Of a stretch of DNA of 64,000 nt, positions 52,556 to 62,400 are shown piece after piece. The notes beneath the pieces were generated by a model that made no database searches, was not told the origin of the DNA, and saw only the letters and a program-made list of their open reading frames with translations. The position numbers and the translations under genes were made by a program. Location: assembly GCF_016698665.1 (NCBI RefSeq), contig NZ_CP068046.1, forward strand, positions 3,038,001-3,102,000, written 5' to 3'. Each line of letters begins with the position of its first letter. The stretch's first letter is position 1. Origin of the DNA: Devosia rhizoryzae. Its GTDB lineage: Bacteria > Pseudomonadota > Alphaproteobacteria > Rhizobiales > Devosiaceae.

Positions 52556-53004
52556 GGGTTCTTCTCCCCGAACGGGTCGAGACTATCAGCAGTACCGGTG
52601 CGTTGTGGAGAATGGGCAATATCGGCCAGAGTGGCTTGGTCGGTAACGCGCAGGAACGTCATGAGAGCGGTGTCGAGAACGGGAGCGAGACCACATCCGG
52701 GAGCAAGTGAGCAGTCTTGACCCGCCATGCATCCAACCAGTTCGAAGTCAGGTTCCGTGACGCGCACGACCTGGCCGACAGTTATGCTTTCCGCCGGTCG
52801 GGAAAGGGCAAGTCCTCCCGAACGCCCCCGGCTCGTCTTGAGTAGGTTCGCCTTGGCGAGACGATGCGCGATCTTGGTGAGATGGTTGATAGGGATGTCG
52901 AGGCGCCGGGAGGCTTTCGCTATGGTGGTTCGCTTCCCGGGAGTCTCCCGCGCCAGATCGATCAGGAGCCGGAGCGCGAAGTCGGTGAATTGGGTCAGAC
53001 GCAC
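52546..53004 (-). CDS. nsrR: Rrf2-family regulator, NsrR-like
   Basis: 152 residues. Rrf2 winged helix (MRLTQFTDFALRLLIDLA, PINHLTKIAHRLAKANLL, GRSGGLALSRP) and three cysteines C-x5-C-x5-C in GCMAGQDCSLAPGC, the layout of NsrR iron-sulfur ligands. NsrR senses nitric oxide. It follows the DoxX-like gene with a 51-base gap. A perfect inverted repeat at 54282-54306 is its likely operator. Confidence 0.85.
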   Translation of the reverse strand: MRLTQFTDFALRLLIDLARETPGKRTTIAKASRRLDIPINHLTKIAHRLAKANLLKTSRGRSGGLALSRPAESITVGQVVRVTEPDFELVGCMAGQDCSLAPGCGLAPVLDTALMTFLRVTDQATLADIAHSPQRTGTADSLDPFGEKNPCG

Positions 53005-53055
53005 GAGATACTCCCTGATGGGAACGGCCCCGCCGAAGCGGGGCCGTCGTCCTGA

Positions 53056-54249
53056 CTACTGCGCGGTGATCTCGGGGACGGCCATGCCGTGCGGATGCTC
53101 CGCGTTCGGCATATGCGTCAGCAGTTCGCCGTCGGGCGCGGTGACGACGGGCTGGGCGGCTACGTAGTCGTAGAAAGCGCCGTGCAGGGTCCAGTAGCTG
53201 CCGGCGATGATCACCAGAGCGGCGAGTAGGCCTGCAGGAACGCTGCCGATGGCCGGCACCAGGCCCTTGAGCTTGAGGCCCGACGGGGTCGGATCGGCGG
53301 CGATCAGGAACAGCGTGCCCATGATCAGCGCGTGGCCGACGAGGTCGATGCGGCCGAAGGGATAGACGGCGGCCGTGAAAATGATGATCAGCGCGATCGC
53401 CGACAGCCGGCGGATGAGTGCCGTCCAGAGGAGACCGAAGCCCATGGTGAACTCGGCGACGCCTGCCATCGGGATGAAGGTGTCACGCGGCATGCCGAAG
53501 GTCAGGAACGGACGCTCTTCCACCAGCGGGTGGAACCACTCCGCATAGGCGAACTTCTCGAGACTCGACCACATAAGGGCAATGGCCACGCCCCAGCGGA
53601 GCACCGCGAAGCGGTATTGGTAGTACTTGCTCTCGGGGAAGGCTGCCAACGCCAAGTAGCCGGCCACGCCCACGCCCAGCGCCAGGTAGTCGAGCAGGTG
53701 GAAGAAGTCGTAGTCGCGTAGCGCGATGACCCAAAGCCCGATGATGCCGGCGGCGGCCAGCGGCATGGTCTTACGCGAGAACACCAGTAGGGCGATCAGC
53801 AGCTGGAGCCACGATACCCATTCGTTGGGCGTCTGCAGGTCCGGCGTGAGATATACGCCGCCGACCGCGAAGATGGCAACAAAGAAGGCGCCGATGATGG
53901 CCCTCATGAAGTCGTCCGAGCGGAGCCACAGGGGACTCGTGAAGCGATCCAGCACTGTACCGATCGTCGTGCCTGCCGGGCTGCGTTCCACCACGACGGT
54001 CACCGCGAAAAAGACGAGTACCAGCACGATGCCCATCCAGAACCAGCCGTTGGCCAAGGTCTCGGAGATCGGTGCCGGCGCCGCGCCGACAACATATGGC
54101 GCGAACCACTTCACGTGTGCATGCGCCGGCGTCGCGGCGAGGAGGGCCGCCACCGTGGAAACGATGGGGGCACCGACAGCAAGCCGGCCAAGCCGTCCCC
54201 ATCCCGTTCCCTGCGTACCACTTCTATCGAGAGTCACTTTAAGCTCCAT
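53056..54249 (-). CDS. DoxX-like multi-pass membrane protein
   Basis: 397 residues from ATG 54249; a GTG at 54279 gives ten more but sits two bases from an operator-like repeat. Ten or more hydrophobic segments, including a DoxX-like second half (LTFGMPRDTFIPMAGVAEFT, FTAAVYPFGRIDLVGHALIM). Related proteins often travel with NsrR or in copper and redox stress loci. Function not known. Confidence 0.82.
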   Translation of the reverse strand: MELKVTLDRSGTQGTGWGRLGRLAVGAPIVSTVAALLAATPAHAHVKWFAPYVVGAAPAPISETLANGWFWMGIVLVLVFFAVTVVVERSPAGTTIGTVLDRFTSPLWLRSDDFMRAIIGAFFVAIFAVGGVYLTPDLQTPNEWVSWLQLLIALLVFSRKTMPLAAAGIIGLWVIALRDYDFFHLLDYLALGVGVAGYLALAAFPESKYYQYRFAVLRWGVAIALMWSSLEKFAYAEWFHPLVEERPFLTFGMPRDTFIPMAGVAEFTMGFGLLWTALIRRLSAIALIIIFTAAVYPFGRIDLVGHALIMGTLFLIAADPTPSGLKLKGLVPAIGSVPAGLLAALVIIAGSYWTLHGAFYDYVAAQPVVTAPDGELLTHMPNAEHPHGMAVPEITAQ

Positions 54250-54281
54250 CTGTTGCTGCATCCCTGCAGGTGTGGACACTT

Positions 54282-54306
54282 AAACATGCACTGCCGATGC
54301 ATGTTT
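54282..54306. promoter_or_regulatory. Probable NsrR-type operator
   Basis: AAACATGCA, seven bases, TGCATGTTT: a perfect 9-bp inverted repeat between the leftward DoxX-like gene and the rightward DUF305 gene. It resembles the ATGCAT-type dyads bound by Rrf2/NsrR proteins. Confidence 0.65.
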
Positions 54307-54373
54307 GATCTGGATCAAGCGCAAATCCTTTTCGTTGGTGCAAGGTTGCCGAAGTGAAGGAAGGACCGAAGAG

Positions 54374-54841
54374 ATGAACTACCTGAGTTGGGCTGCGGCA
54401 GCCGTACTCGCCGCGGCATTCGTCGGCGCGCTGGTGGTGCGCGACCAGCCCGCCAACGTCGCGGCGGCCCTGCCGCTTCCGGACATCTGCGGCGACGCGC
54501 ATGCCGACCACGGCGAAGCCTCCATGCAGGAGCACATCGACATGATGGCGACTTCCGCGGACGAGGGCCATGCCGCCCTGCTGCAGACCATGGAGCCGAT
54601 GCACTCCGATATGATGCGCGGCATGACAGCGGAAGACTTCCAGACGGCGTTCGTCTGTTCGATGATCCCGCACCATCAGGGAGCGATCGAGATGGCGCAG
54701 GTCGCCCAGCAGTTCAGCGACGATCCTTGGATCAGGATGTTCGCGCAGGAGATCATTACCACCCAGCAGGTGGAGATCGCCGAGATGCAGGCGTGGCTGA
54801 CCCGGGAAGCTGCAGGTGCCGGCGCCGGTCGGACCGAGTAA
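54374..54841 (+). CDS. Exported DUF305 protein
   Basis: 155 residues from ATG 54374. Hydrophobic N-terminus as signal or anchor, then a DUF305 ferritin-like helical bundle with His/Met-rich repeats: QEHIDMMATSADEGHAAL, MHSDMMRGM and FVCSMIPHHQGAIEMAQV. DUF305 proteins are linked to copper handling. It diverges from the DoxX-like gene across the inverted repeat. Confidence 0.9.
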   Translation: MNYLSWAAAAVLAAAFVGALVVRDQPANVAAALPLPDICGDAHADHGEASMQEHIDMMATSADEGHAALLQTMEPMHSDMMRGMTAEDFQTAFVCSMIPHHQGAIEMAQVAQQFSDDPWIRMFAQEIITTQQVEIAEMQAWLTREAAGAGAGRTE

Positions 54842-54874
54842 TCATCCATACCCTCGAAGAAAGGACAGGCAGCA

Positions 54875-55324
54875 ATGTTCGCACACATCATGATCGCTTT
54901 CGACGGATCGGACCTTGCCGGGAAGGCTTTGGACCTGGGCCTTCAAATGGCGAAGCCGAACGGCTCCAGGGTGACGGTCGTCACTTCCACGGATCCGATC
55001 GAGACCGGTCTCGGTACCGGCGGCTTCGGGACGATCGACGCCAAGTCCCTGATCGACAAACTGGAGGTGGCCTACTCTGCGGAGGCCTCCGGCATACTAA
55101 AGGCCGCCCGTGCCAAGGCGGTCGCCGCTGGTATCGAGATGAACGATGCCTACGTCCCCGGGATGCGCGCATCCGATGCCATTCTCGAGACGGCAGAAAA
55201 GCTTGGATGCGACCTGGTCGTGATGGGCTCACACGGGCGGAGCGGGCTTCAGCGGCTCATACTTGGAAGTCAGGCGGCGGCGGTGTTGGCGGCATCCAAG
55301 GTGCCGGTGCTCATCGTGAAATAG
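54875..55324 (+). CDS. Universal stress protein (UspA family)
   Basis: 149 residues. IMIAFDGSDLAGKALDLGLQ at the start and DLVVMGSHGRSGLQRLILGS near the end, with the ATP-binding G-x2-G-x9-G-S pattern. It starts 33 bases after the DUF305 gene, probably the same operon. Confidence 0.92.
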   Translation: MFAHIMIAFDGSDLAGKALDLGLQMAKPNGSRVTVVTSTDPIETGLGTGGFGTIDAKSLIDKLEVAYSAEASGILKAARAKAVAAGIEMNDAYVPGMRASDAILETAEKLGCDLVVMGSHGRSGLQRLILGSQAAAVLAASKVPVLIVK

Positions 55325-55818
55325 GCATGCGGTCGACGCGCCTTCCGCACTCCGCACAGCAGGGGATGCTGATAGATCGCGACCTGACGGCGGAACGGCT
55401 CTTTGTGTCGCGCGGGCGCTACGTCCGCTCGCACAGATTACGCCAAAACGGACTGGCAGAAAGTCACCCTAGAGTGGTGGTCTGCGTCTGCTGAAGAGGT
55501 CATCAGGGAAATCAAGCGGCTCCTCAAGATTGAAAAGAACCCACCCACTGTTACCCGTGCCAAAGGTCGCCTCACGCGGCGCGGTGGCTTCTTGAAGAGT
55601 ACGGCCTCGTCACCGACGACTATCACCGCACACAATGGGTGTGGTTCGCTGTGACCTTCACCGCTATCTGGCGCAATTTCTCCAGCGCTAAGTGGCGGAT
55701 TGCTGGCGAGATCTCGAAGAAAAGTAGAACGGACGTTCGAGCGTGATGCCGCGAAAGTCTGGTCTGAGCCCAAAGTGACGAATGCTGCACGAGGGGCGAA
55801 TGTCGATTACCGACCTCA
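55325..55818 (+). other. Stretch without a supported gene, possible coding remnants
   Basis: Several short open frames overlap. One (around 55580-55740) reads WLLEEYGLVTDDYHRTQWVW in a plausible style, but it has no start and no known relative. Nothing else is supported; it may be a decayed insertion. Confidence 0.4.
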
Positions 55819-56575
55819 CTACGCCAGCGTGCGCGTCATCTCACGGATCAGATCATTTGTCTCTGGTCTCGTCGTTTGGTGCCGATATCGAAGGGCCACA
55901 ACAGTTCTTGATATTTCAAGACCATCGATGGGTTTCGACACCAGGCCCATGTCCGAAGGAATAGCGGTGGCTGGCAGGATCACCGCACCTGACCCTTGCC
56001 GAGCAAGTTCAACTAACCAATCCACGCGATTTGACCGATAGGCCGCGTAGAGTTCGTGACCATGATCCGCGCAGGTCCCATGCAAAACATCCCGCATTTC
56101 GCAATTTAGGCGGTCAAGCATGTCAGTTTTAGCAAGAGTCGAAAGAGAGATTGCACTTAGTTCAGACAACGGATGCGACTTTGACACCACGACCTTATAG
56201 TCCTCTTCATAGAGATGGTCTATACGATAGAGGTCTTCACTGACCTTCTCTGCGGTGACTACAACGTCAAATTCACCATCTCGTAACCCGGCAAGAAGCT
56301 CGGAGGTTGACGCAACGATCAATTCTATTTCGGCTTGCGGCAATCGCGTACGAGTACGCTCCATAGCTGCCGAAATCCTGTTGTGGCCAATCGTTTCTCC
56401 GACACCGACAGAGATTGGCACCCGCTCCAAGCGCATATGACGGACCGCCTTCGCCTGTCTCGTCTCGTCATGAGCCTTCTGCAATCTTGGCTGCATGAGT
56501 TTTCCCAGCGTCGTCAGCCTGCATCCCGCACGGTCCCTGACAAATAGGTCACCTCCAAGCTCGTCTTCAAGTTTC
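55819..56575 (-). pseudogene. LysR-family regulator lacking its HTH
   Basis: From ALLKLEDELGGDLFVRDRAG onward it is a typical LysR protein with a complete effector domain (DGEFDVVVTAEKV, ELARQGSGAVILPA). The 30-40 residues of the DNA-binding helix-turn-helix before it are gone; the frame upstream is unrelated and meets the divergent gene at 56625. It cannot bind DNA in the normal way. Confidence 0.65.
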
Positions 56576-56624
56576 AAAAGTGCATCGAAACCAAACCTGA
56601 AGCACTTCAAATCAGGAGACGACC

Positions 56625-57344
56625 ATGAGAACGCAAATCCTTCAGACAGTCGCCGCACTGGCGCTGATCACAACTTCTGCAACTGCACAGGACAACCCAA
56701 TGGAAAATCATACTGCCAGCTACATTGCCATGCCGGCCGCCGAAGGCCAGACCGGAGCTTTCGCGGAGTTTCTGGCTGGTGCCGCAGCGATCGTGCGGGA
56801 CACAGAGCCGGGCACCGTCCTTTGGTTTGCTCTGCAAGCCGATGACACGCTCGCAATCTTTGACATCTTCGCAGACGAAGAAGCACGCGACGCTCACTTC
56901 TCAGGAGCGGTTGCGGCGGCTTTGAACCAAAACGCCGACGCGCTGGTCGACGGCGGATGGGACGACGGTGTTGTCGCGAATATCAACAACTCCGATGTCC
57001 TGTCGGTCAAGGCGCCGGTTGATCTCTCCACGGCAACGACCGCAACTTACATCAAGCTCAAAGCTGCTCCAGGTAAAGGCCCCGAATTGGTAGCCTTGCT
57101 GACCGCCGCCGGCCCCATCGTCGCAGAAACTGAACCCAAGACATTGTTCTGGGCGGCGCTGCAGATTGACGAGACCAACTTTGCCATCTTCGACATCTTT
57201 GCCGACAACTCTGGCCGCGAAGCGCACTTTGCCGGACAAGTCGCCGGACTCCTGAATGAAAAGGCTTCAGAATTGATCTCAGGTGGATGGGACGACGGTG
57301 TGGTGGCAAACGTCCACAATTTCGAAATCCTCGCTACCAAGTAA
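56625..57344 (+). CDS. Exported protein with two antibiotic-monooxygenase-like domains
   Basis: 239 residues. Signal peptide (ILQTVAALALITTSATA), then two similar domains of about 95 residues (AEFLAGAAAIVRDTEPGTVL / LVALLTAAGPIVAETEPKTL, each with FDIFAD and GGWDDGVVAN). These are dimeric alpha-beta barrel (ABM) repeats, as in putative quinol monooxygenases. The duplication within one chain mimics the usual dimer. It diverges from the damaged LysR gene, its probable former regulator. Confidence 0.85.
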   Translation: MRTQILQTVAALALITTSATAQDNPMENHTASYIAMPAAEGQTGAFAEFLAGAAAIVRDTEPGTVLWFALQADDTLAIFDIFADEEARDAHFSGAVAAALNQNADALVDGGWDDGVVANINNSDVLSVKAPVDLSTATTATYIKLKAAPGKGPELVALLTAAGPIVAETEPKTLFWAALQIDETNFAIFDIFADNSGREAHFAGQVAGLLNEKASELISGGWDDGVVANVHNFEILATK

Positions 57345-57428
57345 TCTCGAGGTGACTTGAGAAAGAAGTGCCCGGTGCAACCCATCGGGCGCTTTGCTGT
57401 TTGAATTTAGATTCACGCCAAAGCGGCC

Positions 57429-57638
57429 GTGTCGGAACTGGCAAGCGAAGCTTGCACTCGCCTCCGGCTTGGAAAGGGCGGCTATCGGCGGGAACATGTC
57501 CGCGCCTTCGCCCAACACGCCGAGTTCGCGGACGACGCGATCTACATCAAGGTCAGCAAAAAACACCCTATTGAGGACGTCGGTAGCCACCAAAGGAGGG
57601 AAGTCGGCTGGAATCGGCGTTCCCGGTTTTTACCAAAG
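57429..57638 (+). pseudogene. C-terminal remnant of a serine recombinase
   Basis: GYRREHVRAFAQHAEFADDA in one frame, then KNTLLRTSVATKGGKSAGIG in another, matches the usual end of alphaproteobacterial recombinases (RVEV-D-x-x-V-x-I-x-G-S-K-x-x-L-L-R-T-L-V-A). The recombinase tail runs straight into the tRNA 3' fragment at 57639, as seen for elements integrated there. Confidence 0.6.
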
Positions 57639-57662
57639 TGGCGGACCGGGTGGGATTCGAAC
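57639..57662 (-). other. tRNA-Ser 3'-end fragment, attachment site of the integrative element
   Basis: On the minus strand the 24 bases begin GTTCGAATCCCACC and end in GCCA: the T-loop, 3' half of the T-stem, 3' acceptor strand, discriminator and CCA of a serine-type tRNA. The 5' side of the T-stem would have to read GTGGG but reads GTATG, so the 5' part of the tRNA is absent. This is what an att copy opposite the intact tRNA looks like, with an integrase gene nearby at 57945. The 57663-57944 gap holds only an AT-rich promoter region with TACCAG/CTGGTA dyads. Confidence 0.7.
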
Positions 57663-57944
57663 ATACGCCGAAGTAATCGGCTTGCGCTTGGCTACGCCGT
57701 GAGCAATGTCGGCTTTCGGGACGCCGCAAGCGGCAGTCGAACGGCCAGAAAGGGGGCGCATTGCGGTCGAAGTACAGTAGCCTGCTGAACGGCCACTTTC
57801 CCGGCTTGGGCGCCCAGAAGCGGTCGGGCAGCTTGCCACCCCATTTTAGACCTCGAATAGGCATTGATGGAGAGCAGCTTTCGACGATACGGCGATATAT
57901 AAAGTACGTTATATTATACCAGAAATCTGACTTGCTGGTATCAT

Positions 57945-58901
57945 ATGGACCTAAATATCGTCGGTGTTGAAACGCCCCCTGGCTTGTTGATTGTAGCCAA
58001 CAGCGGTCAATGGGCTCATCAGCAAATTCTGGAGTTCTTCGCAACTAACATTACCAACGACAATACGCGTGCATCCTATTTTCGAGCCGCGAGGGAATTC
58101 TTCGCCTTCGCTGAGCTACATGAAGTTACCCTTCTTGCGGAGCTCCGCCCAGTGCACGTGGCTGCTTGGGTTCAAACGCTGAAGACCCGATACTCAATTC
58201 CTTCCGTGAAGCTCAAACTGACGGCTATCACGATGCTGTTCGACTGGCTGGTGGTCAGGCACGTTCTAGCTGCCAATCCAGCGAAGTCTGTACGTAGCCC
58301 CAGGTATTCATATTCGGTGGGCAAGACGCCAGTGCTGACCGCTTCTCAAGCAAGAGAGCTGCTAAACTCCATCGACGTAAGCACAAAGATCGGCATGCGT
58401 GACCGGGCCTTGATAGGCCTTATGCTTTACACCTTCGTTCGTATTGGCGCGGCTTTAGCTATGAGGCGGTCTGACGTTCTCTTCCGTCAAACTCGTATGT
58501 GGGTGAGAGTTCTGGAGAAGGGCGGCAAGTCGCACGAGATGCCCTGCCATCATGAGCTAGAGCTAATGTTGCAGGAGTATCTGGATGCTAGCAAAGCGGA
58601 TGAGACTGCCTACCTGTTCCGCAGCGTGGATCGAAGTGGCTTCGGGTACACTGAAGCGCGCTTGCTGTCGGCGAACGCTGACAAGCGCATTAAGAAGCAG
58701 GCAGCGATTGCGGGTATCGAAGGTAAAGTGTCGTGCCACTCCTTCCGTGCAACAGGGATAACTACCTACCTCGCCAACCGCGGCACACTCGAGCTGGCTG
58801 CAAAGATGGCGGGCCACTCTTCAATTAGAACTACTCAGCTTTATGATCGACGAGGGGATGCGATCGTACAAGCCGAAGTAGAGCGTATTCGTTATGAATG
58901 A
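57945..58901 (+). CDS. Tyrosine recombinase/integrase
   Basis: 318 residues. Core-binding domain (TRASYFRAAREFFAFAELHE), then the catalytic domain: R in TFVRIGAALAMRRSDV, H-S-F-R in VSCHSFRATGITTYLA, H in AGHSSIRTTQLYDRR with the nucleophile tyrosine. Its position 283 bases from the tRNA fragment identifies it as the enzyme of this element. The next gene overlaps it by eight bases. Confidence 0.93.
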   Translation: MDLNIVGVETPPGLLIVANSGQWAHQQILEFFATNITNDNTRASYFRAAREFFAFAELHEVTLLAELRPVHVAAWVQTLKTRYSIPSVKLKLTAITMLFDWLVVRHVLAANPAKSVRSPRYSYSVGKTPVLTASQARELLNSIDVSTKIGMRDRALIGLMLYTFVRIGAALAMRRSDVLFRQTRMWVRVLEKGGKSHEMPCHHELELMLQEYLDASKADETAYLFRSVDRSGFGYTEARLLSANADKRIKKQAAIAGIEGKVSCHSFRATGITTYLANRGTLELAAKMAGHSSIRTTQLYDRRGDAIVQAEVERIRYE

Positions 58902-59145
58902 CCTCATCTCTAGACTTTTGGCCTACCATTGGGACCCGCTAGGTTCGGTAGCCAGGGGAGGGTATACGAACGAATATGACAGCTACATTTTATCTTTGAT
59001 CAAAGTGGCGAGGAACGGGCAAGTGGCTGAGGTGGCCGAAACGCTGCTCGAAATCGAAAGGCTGCAAATGATGTTGAATGGTCAGCCTCAGAAGGCGACT
59101 GGAGTTGCACGACTGCTAGTTAGGATATGTTCTAAGCGTCAATAG
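58894..59145 (+). CDS. Small DUF1871-like protein coupled to the integrase
   Basis: 83 residues. YHWDPLGSVARGGYTNEYDS and an amphipathic helix (EVAETLLEIERLQMML) recall DUF1871 proteins. ATG inside the last codons of the integrase gene. It could be an excision or directionality helper, by position only. Between 59146 and 59430 no gene is supported. Confidence 0.6.
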   Translation: MNDLISRLLAYHWDPLGSVARGGYTNEYDSYILSLIKVARNGQVAEVAETLLEIERLQMMLNGQPQKATGVARLLVRICSKRQ

Positions 59146-59430
59146 GCGTGTCTATTTAGGGGCCGGAAACGGCCTGTCCGCTCTCGGTGACCGCACAATG
59201 GAAAGCAGCCATTCGGTCCGGGGCGCGCCAACGGCTCAGTTGGGGCCGGTAGCCGACTGTCTGCTCTTGCTCTCCGCGAAACCAAAGCAGCCATCTGCCA
59301 GGCCATCGTGCGGACGCTTCGTTGAGGGCAGAAACCTGCCATCTCCGGTAAGCGTGACCACACGAAAATGGATGACATCAATTCCGGTGAAGCTTGAGCC
59401 CAATATTGGCCAGATCGAGCAACCATTATC

Positions 59431-62400
59431 CTAAGGGCTACCCCATAGGCTTAGGCCGATATTGTACGTCTGATGAAGATAGGCCTGCACCGATCCAAGG
59501 ATTGGTAGATGTTCAATGTTGGCCTTTGCCTTCGAATAGCCTGGTTGGACCAGTGTCATATTGAAACGTGGTACGAGATCTCGCCGGTTGGTCAACCACT
59601 CGTCGAGCATCGAACGATCTCCAACTATGAATCGAGTTTGAAGACCCGCCTTCTGCCTGTTCTCCTCTTGTCGACGAAGTCTCTGCAAGAACTTGCTCCG
59701 CGGATCGGCCCATCGAACAGCCTTCATGGCCTGGCCGCAAATCTCATAGAGGTCGGCGACACGTGCGCCGGGTGTCTCCTCCGACGAAAACTTGCAATGG
59801 TATAACTCCACGTCCAGGAAACGTCCTTGTCTTCGAATGGCAACTACGTCCGCCACCTCCCCTGAAGCATCGCCATCGAAGATAAGATCGTACGAAGGTT
59901 CGAAGCGCAGCAACTCGGAAATGGTAGAGTGTTGCACGGTTCCGGCTCTTCTCGACGGACCCTGCGACTCTTGTGTGATGTCGACGCCATCCCAACTGAC
60001 GCCGCGCATCTTTGTTAGATCGAAAAGTGGCTGCTCGTCCCCCGGCGCGGCCGCGAGATCGGCTTCGATCAGCATGTCGCCGTCTGTGAAGCGTATCGCC
60101 GGAGGGTCTTCGCGAAAGAGCTCGAGAATATCCCGTTTGCGCTTTCCCCGCGTGATGGTCACCACTGTACCGGTGCGGCGGCGGAAAGTTGCGACGCCAT
60201 CTCGAATGTCGGCCTCGAACTCCGCTGACGACCCGGTGCCATGGAGCCGGAACCGCACGGGGCCGCCTGTCTCGAACGCCGAGATCTCAAGATCGCATTC
60301 CGATAACGGGATGGAATGCTCGCCGAAGGAGATGTCGGTGCGATCCTCGTCCGATACGGAGAGGCCCTCGGGCCAGTCGATGGATATGGGGATCTTCCCG
60401 GCCGGAAAATCGTGCTGACGTTTGGGGCGAAGCACGTTCCGCAGCACCATGTCGGTGTTGATCGATTCATCGGCGATCTTGGGTCCTATTGACTGGCACC
60501 ACCGGATCCAGTCGTCGGGCGAGACGGTGCCTTCTTGAGACCAGATTTTTCCTTTCGTGGAACAGCCGATGCTTCTCTTTCCCGCCTGGAGTTCATCGAT
60601 GTCGTCGCCGGCGAAGACGGGTTCGTCGACATATCCGGTACCGAAGAGATTGGTCTTGATCCTTGATCTGTTCTCGACGGTGAGCTCGAGTTGCTCGGTT
60701 ATGTCGATGCCCGTCGACAACTGAAAGCGGATCGGCTTCACCTGCGTTTCCTTGACTCCCAAATTGGTCAGCATTACCCGCCTGAAACCATGAAGCACGC
60801 GGAAGACGGCCTCGCCCTGCAAGAGCTCGACCTCGCTGCCGCATAGAAGTCGGGCGACAGCGACAGCGAGGCCGTCTTCCGGATAGCTCTGCACATAGAG
60901 CAATTCTTTCTCTTGGTCCCAGTGCGCCATCACCAGGTTGTAGATGACGTTGGTCGGTTCCTTGATGCGGGTCCAGCGGAGTCCGTCCTCGTGACGGGTG
61001 ACAGCCATCACAAGTCTCAGTTCGTCATTGACTACAGGGCCCTCGACCAGTCCGACGGAAGAAGTCTCGATCCGTTCCAGTGCCCCGGGGTCCCAACGGT
61101 CGCAATTGGTTCTGAAGACGTATGTGCTCAGCTTGGGCGTGACGGTTTCAACGGGAATGACTTCGAAATCCGCATCGAGACCGGTGTAGAGCTCTTCACG
61201 CCGCCGCTGATGCTCGATACGGCTTTCGCTCCCGGTTTCCAGAAGAGCGTTCCAGTCGGCGTCCTCCTTGTAGAGCGCGTTGAGCCATTCCTTCGGGTCC
61301 TCTAGCGACACCCCTGCCACCACAGTGGCATCGCCGAGCCCTGCTTCCGCGCGCGTGAACCGGCCGATGAACTGCAGGGTGACCGCCTCGCTGCGATGTC
61401 GATCATGGAGACCTGCAATCTTGAGACGAGGAAGGTCGAACCCTTCCCCGAGCATGTCAACGCAAACGATGATGCGGAAGCCCCCGTTCCGCAGCCTTCG
61501 TACGGCGTCCTCGCGTTGGCTGACAGGCATCTTGCTGTGGACCAGCTCCGCCGCATGCCGTGGCAGATGTTTTTTGTAAAGCGCCAGAAGTGCCTGCGCT
61601 CTGTCGATGGTGCTAGTGCGGGCCATGGCGAGATGGTCCAAACCCTTCGACAGGTCCCGATCGAGCGCCTCGCCCACCTTTCGGATGATCGACAGATCGG
61701 CTTGGGCAGGATCAGACTCCAATACTGGGAAATAGTGGACGGGACGGAACAGGTGCTGCTCGCGTGCCCTGCGTAGCGGGTAGATAAAGATGAATTTCCC
61801 ATCTACGCGTTTGTTGTCGTTGCGATACGGCGTGGCGGTGAACTGAAGGATCAGGCGCTTCTGCCGCACGAAGTGAGTTTTGAAGGCTTTCCAAGTCGCC
61901 GCCCCTATGTGGTGAGCTTCGTCCACGAAGAGATGTGTGACATGCGAAGCTATGCGGTCCTTCAGCTCGGAGGGCAGTCGGGAGACGGACTGCATCGTAG
62001 CAACGACGACCTGTGCGCGGCCGAAGATCGCGTCAATTTCTTCGAGGGAAGTGGGTGCTTTCTTGAGCGTGGCGACAAGGGGATATAGTGCCGTGTCCTT
62101 CAACAGCCCGTATCTCTTCAGCACCCCTAGGGTGACGAACTTCTCACTGATCTGAGCCCGCAACTGGTCTGAGGGGACTATCACGAGAAGCTTGTCGATA
62201 TCCGCCGACACGAAGATACCGAGCATGGTTTCCGTCTTACCAGTCCCGGTAGGCATCACGAGCGTCGATGGGGCGTCGGAGACAACCCAATGGGCCTTGA
62301 TTGCATGGATGGCACCGATCTGGGGCGGCCGAAAGCCCAGCACGACGCGACGATCGCCTTCGTATTCCTCTTCCCTCAAGGAAAGAGCATCGTCCCAAGT

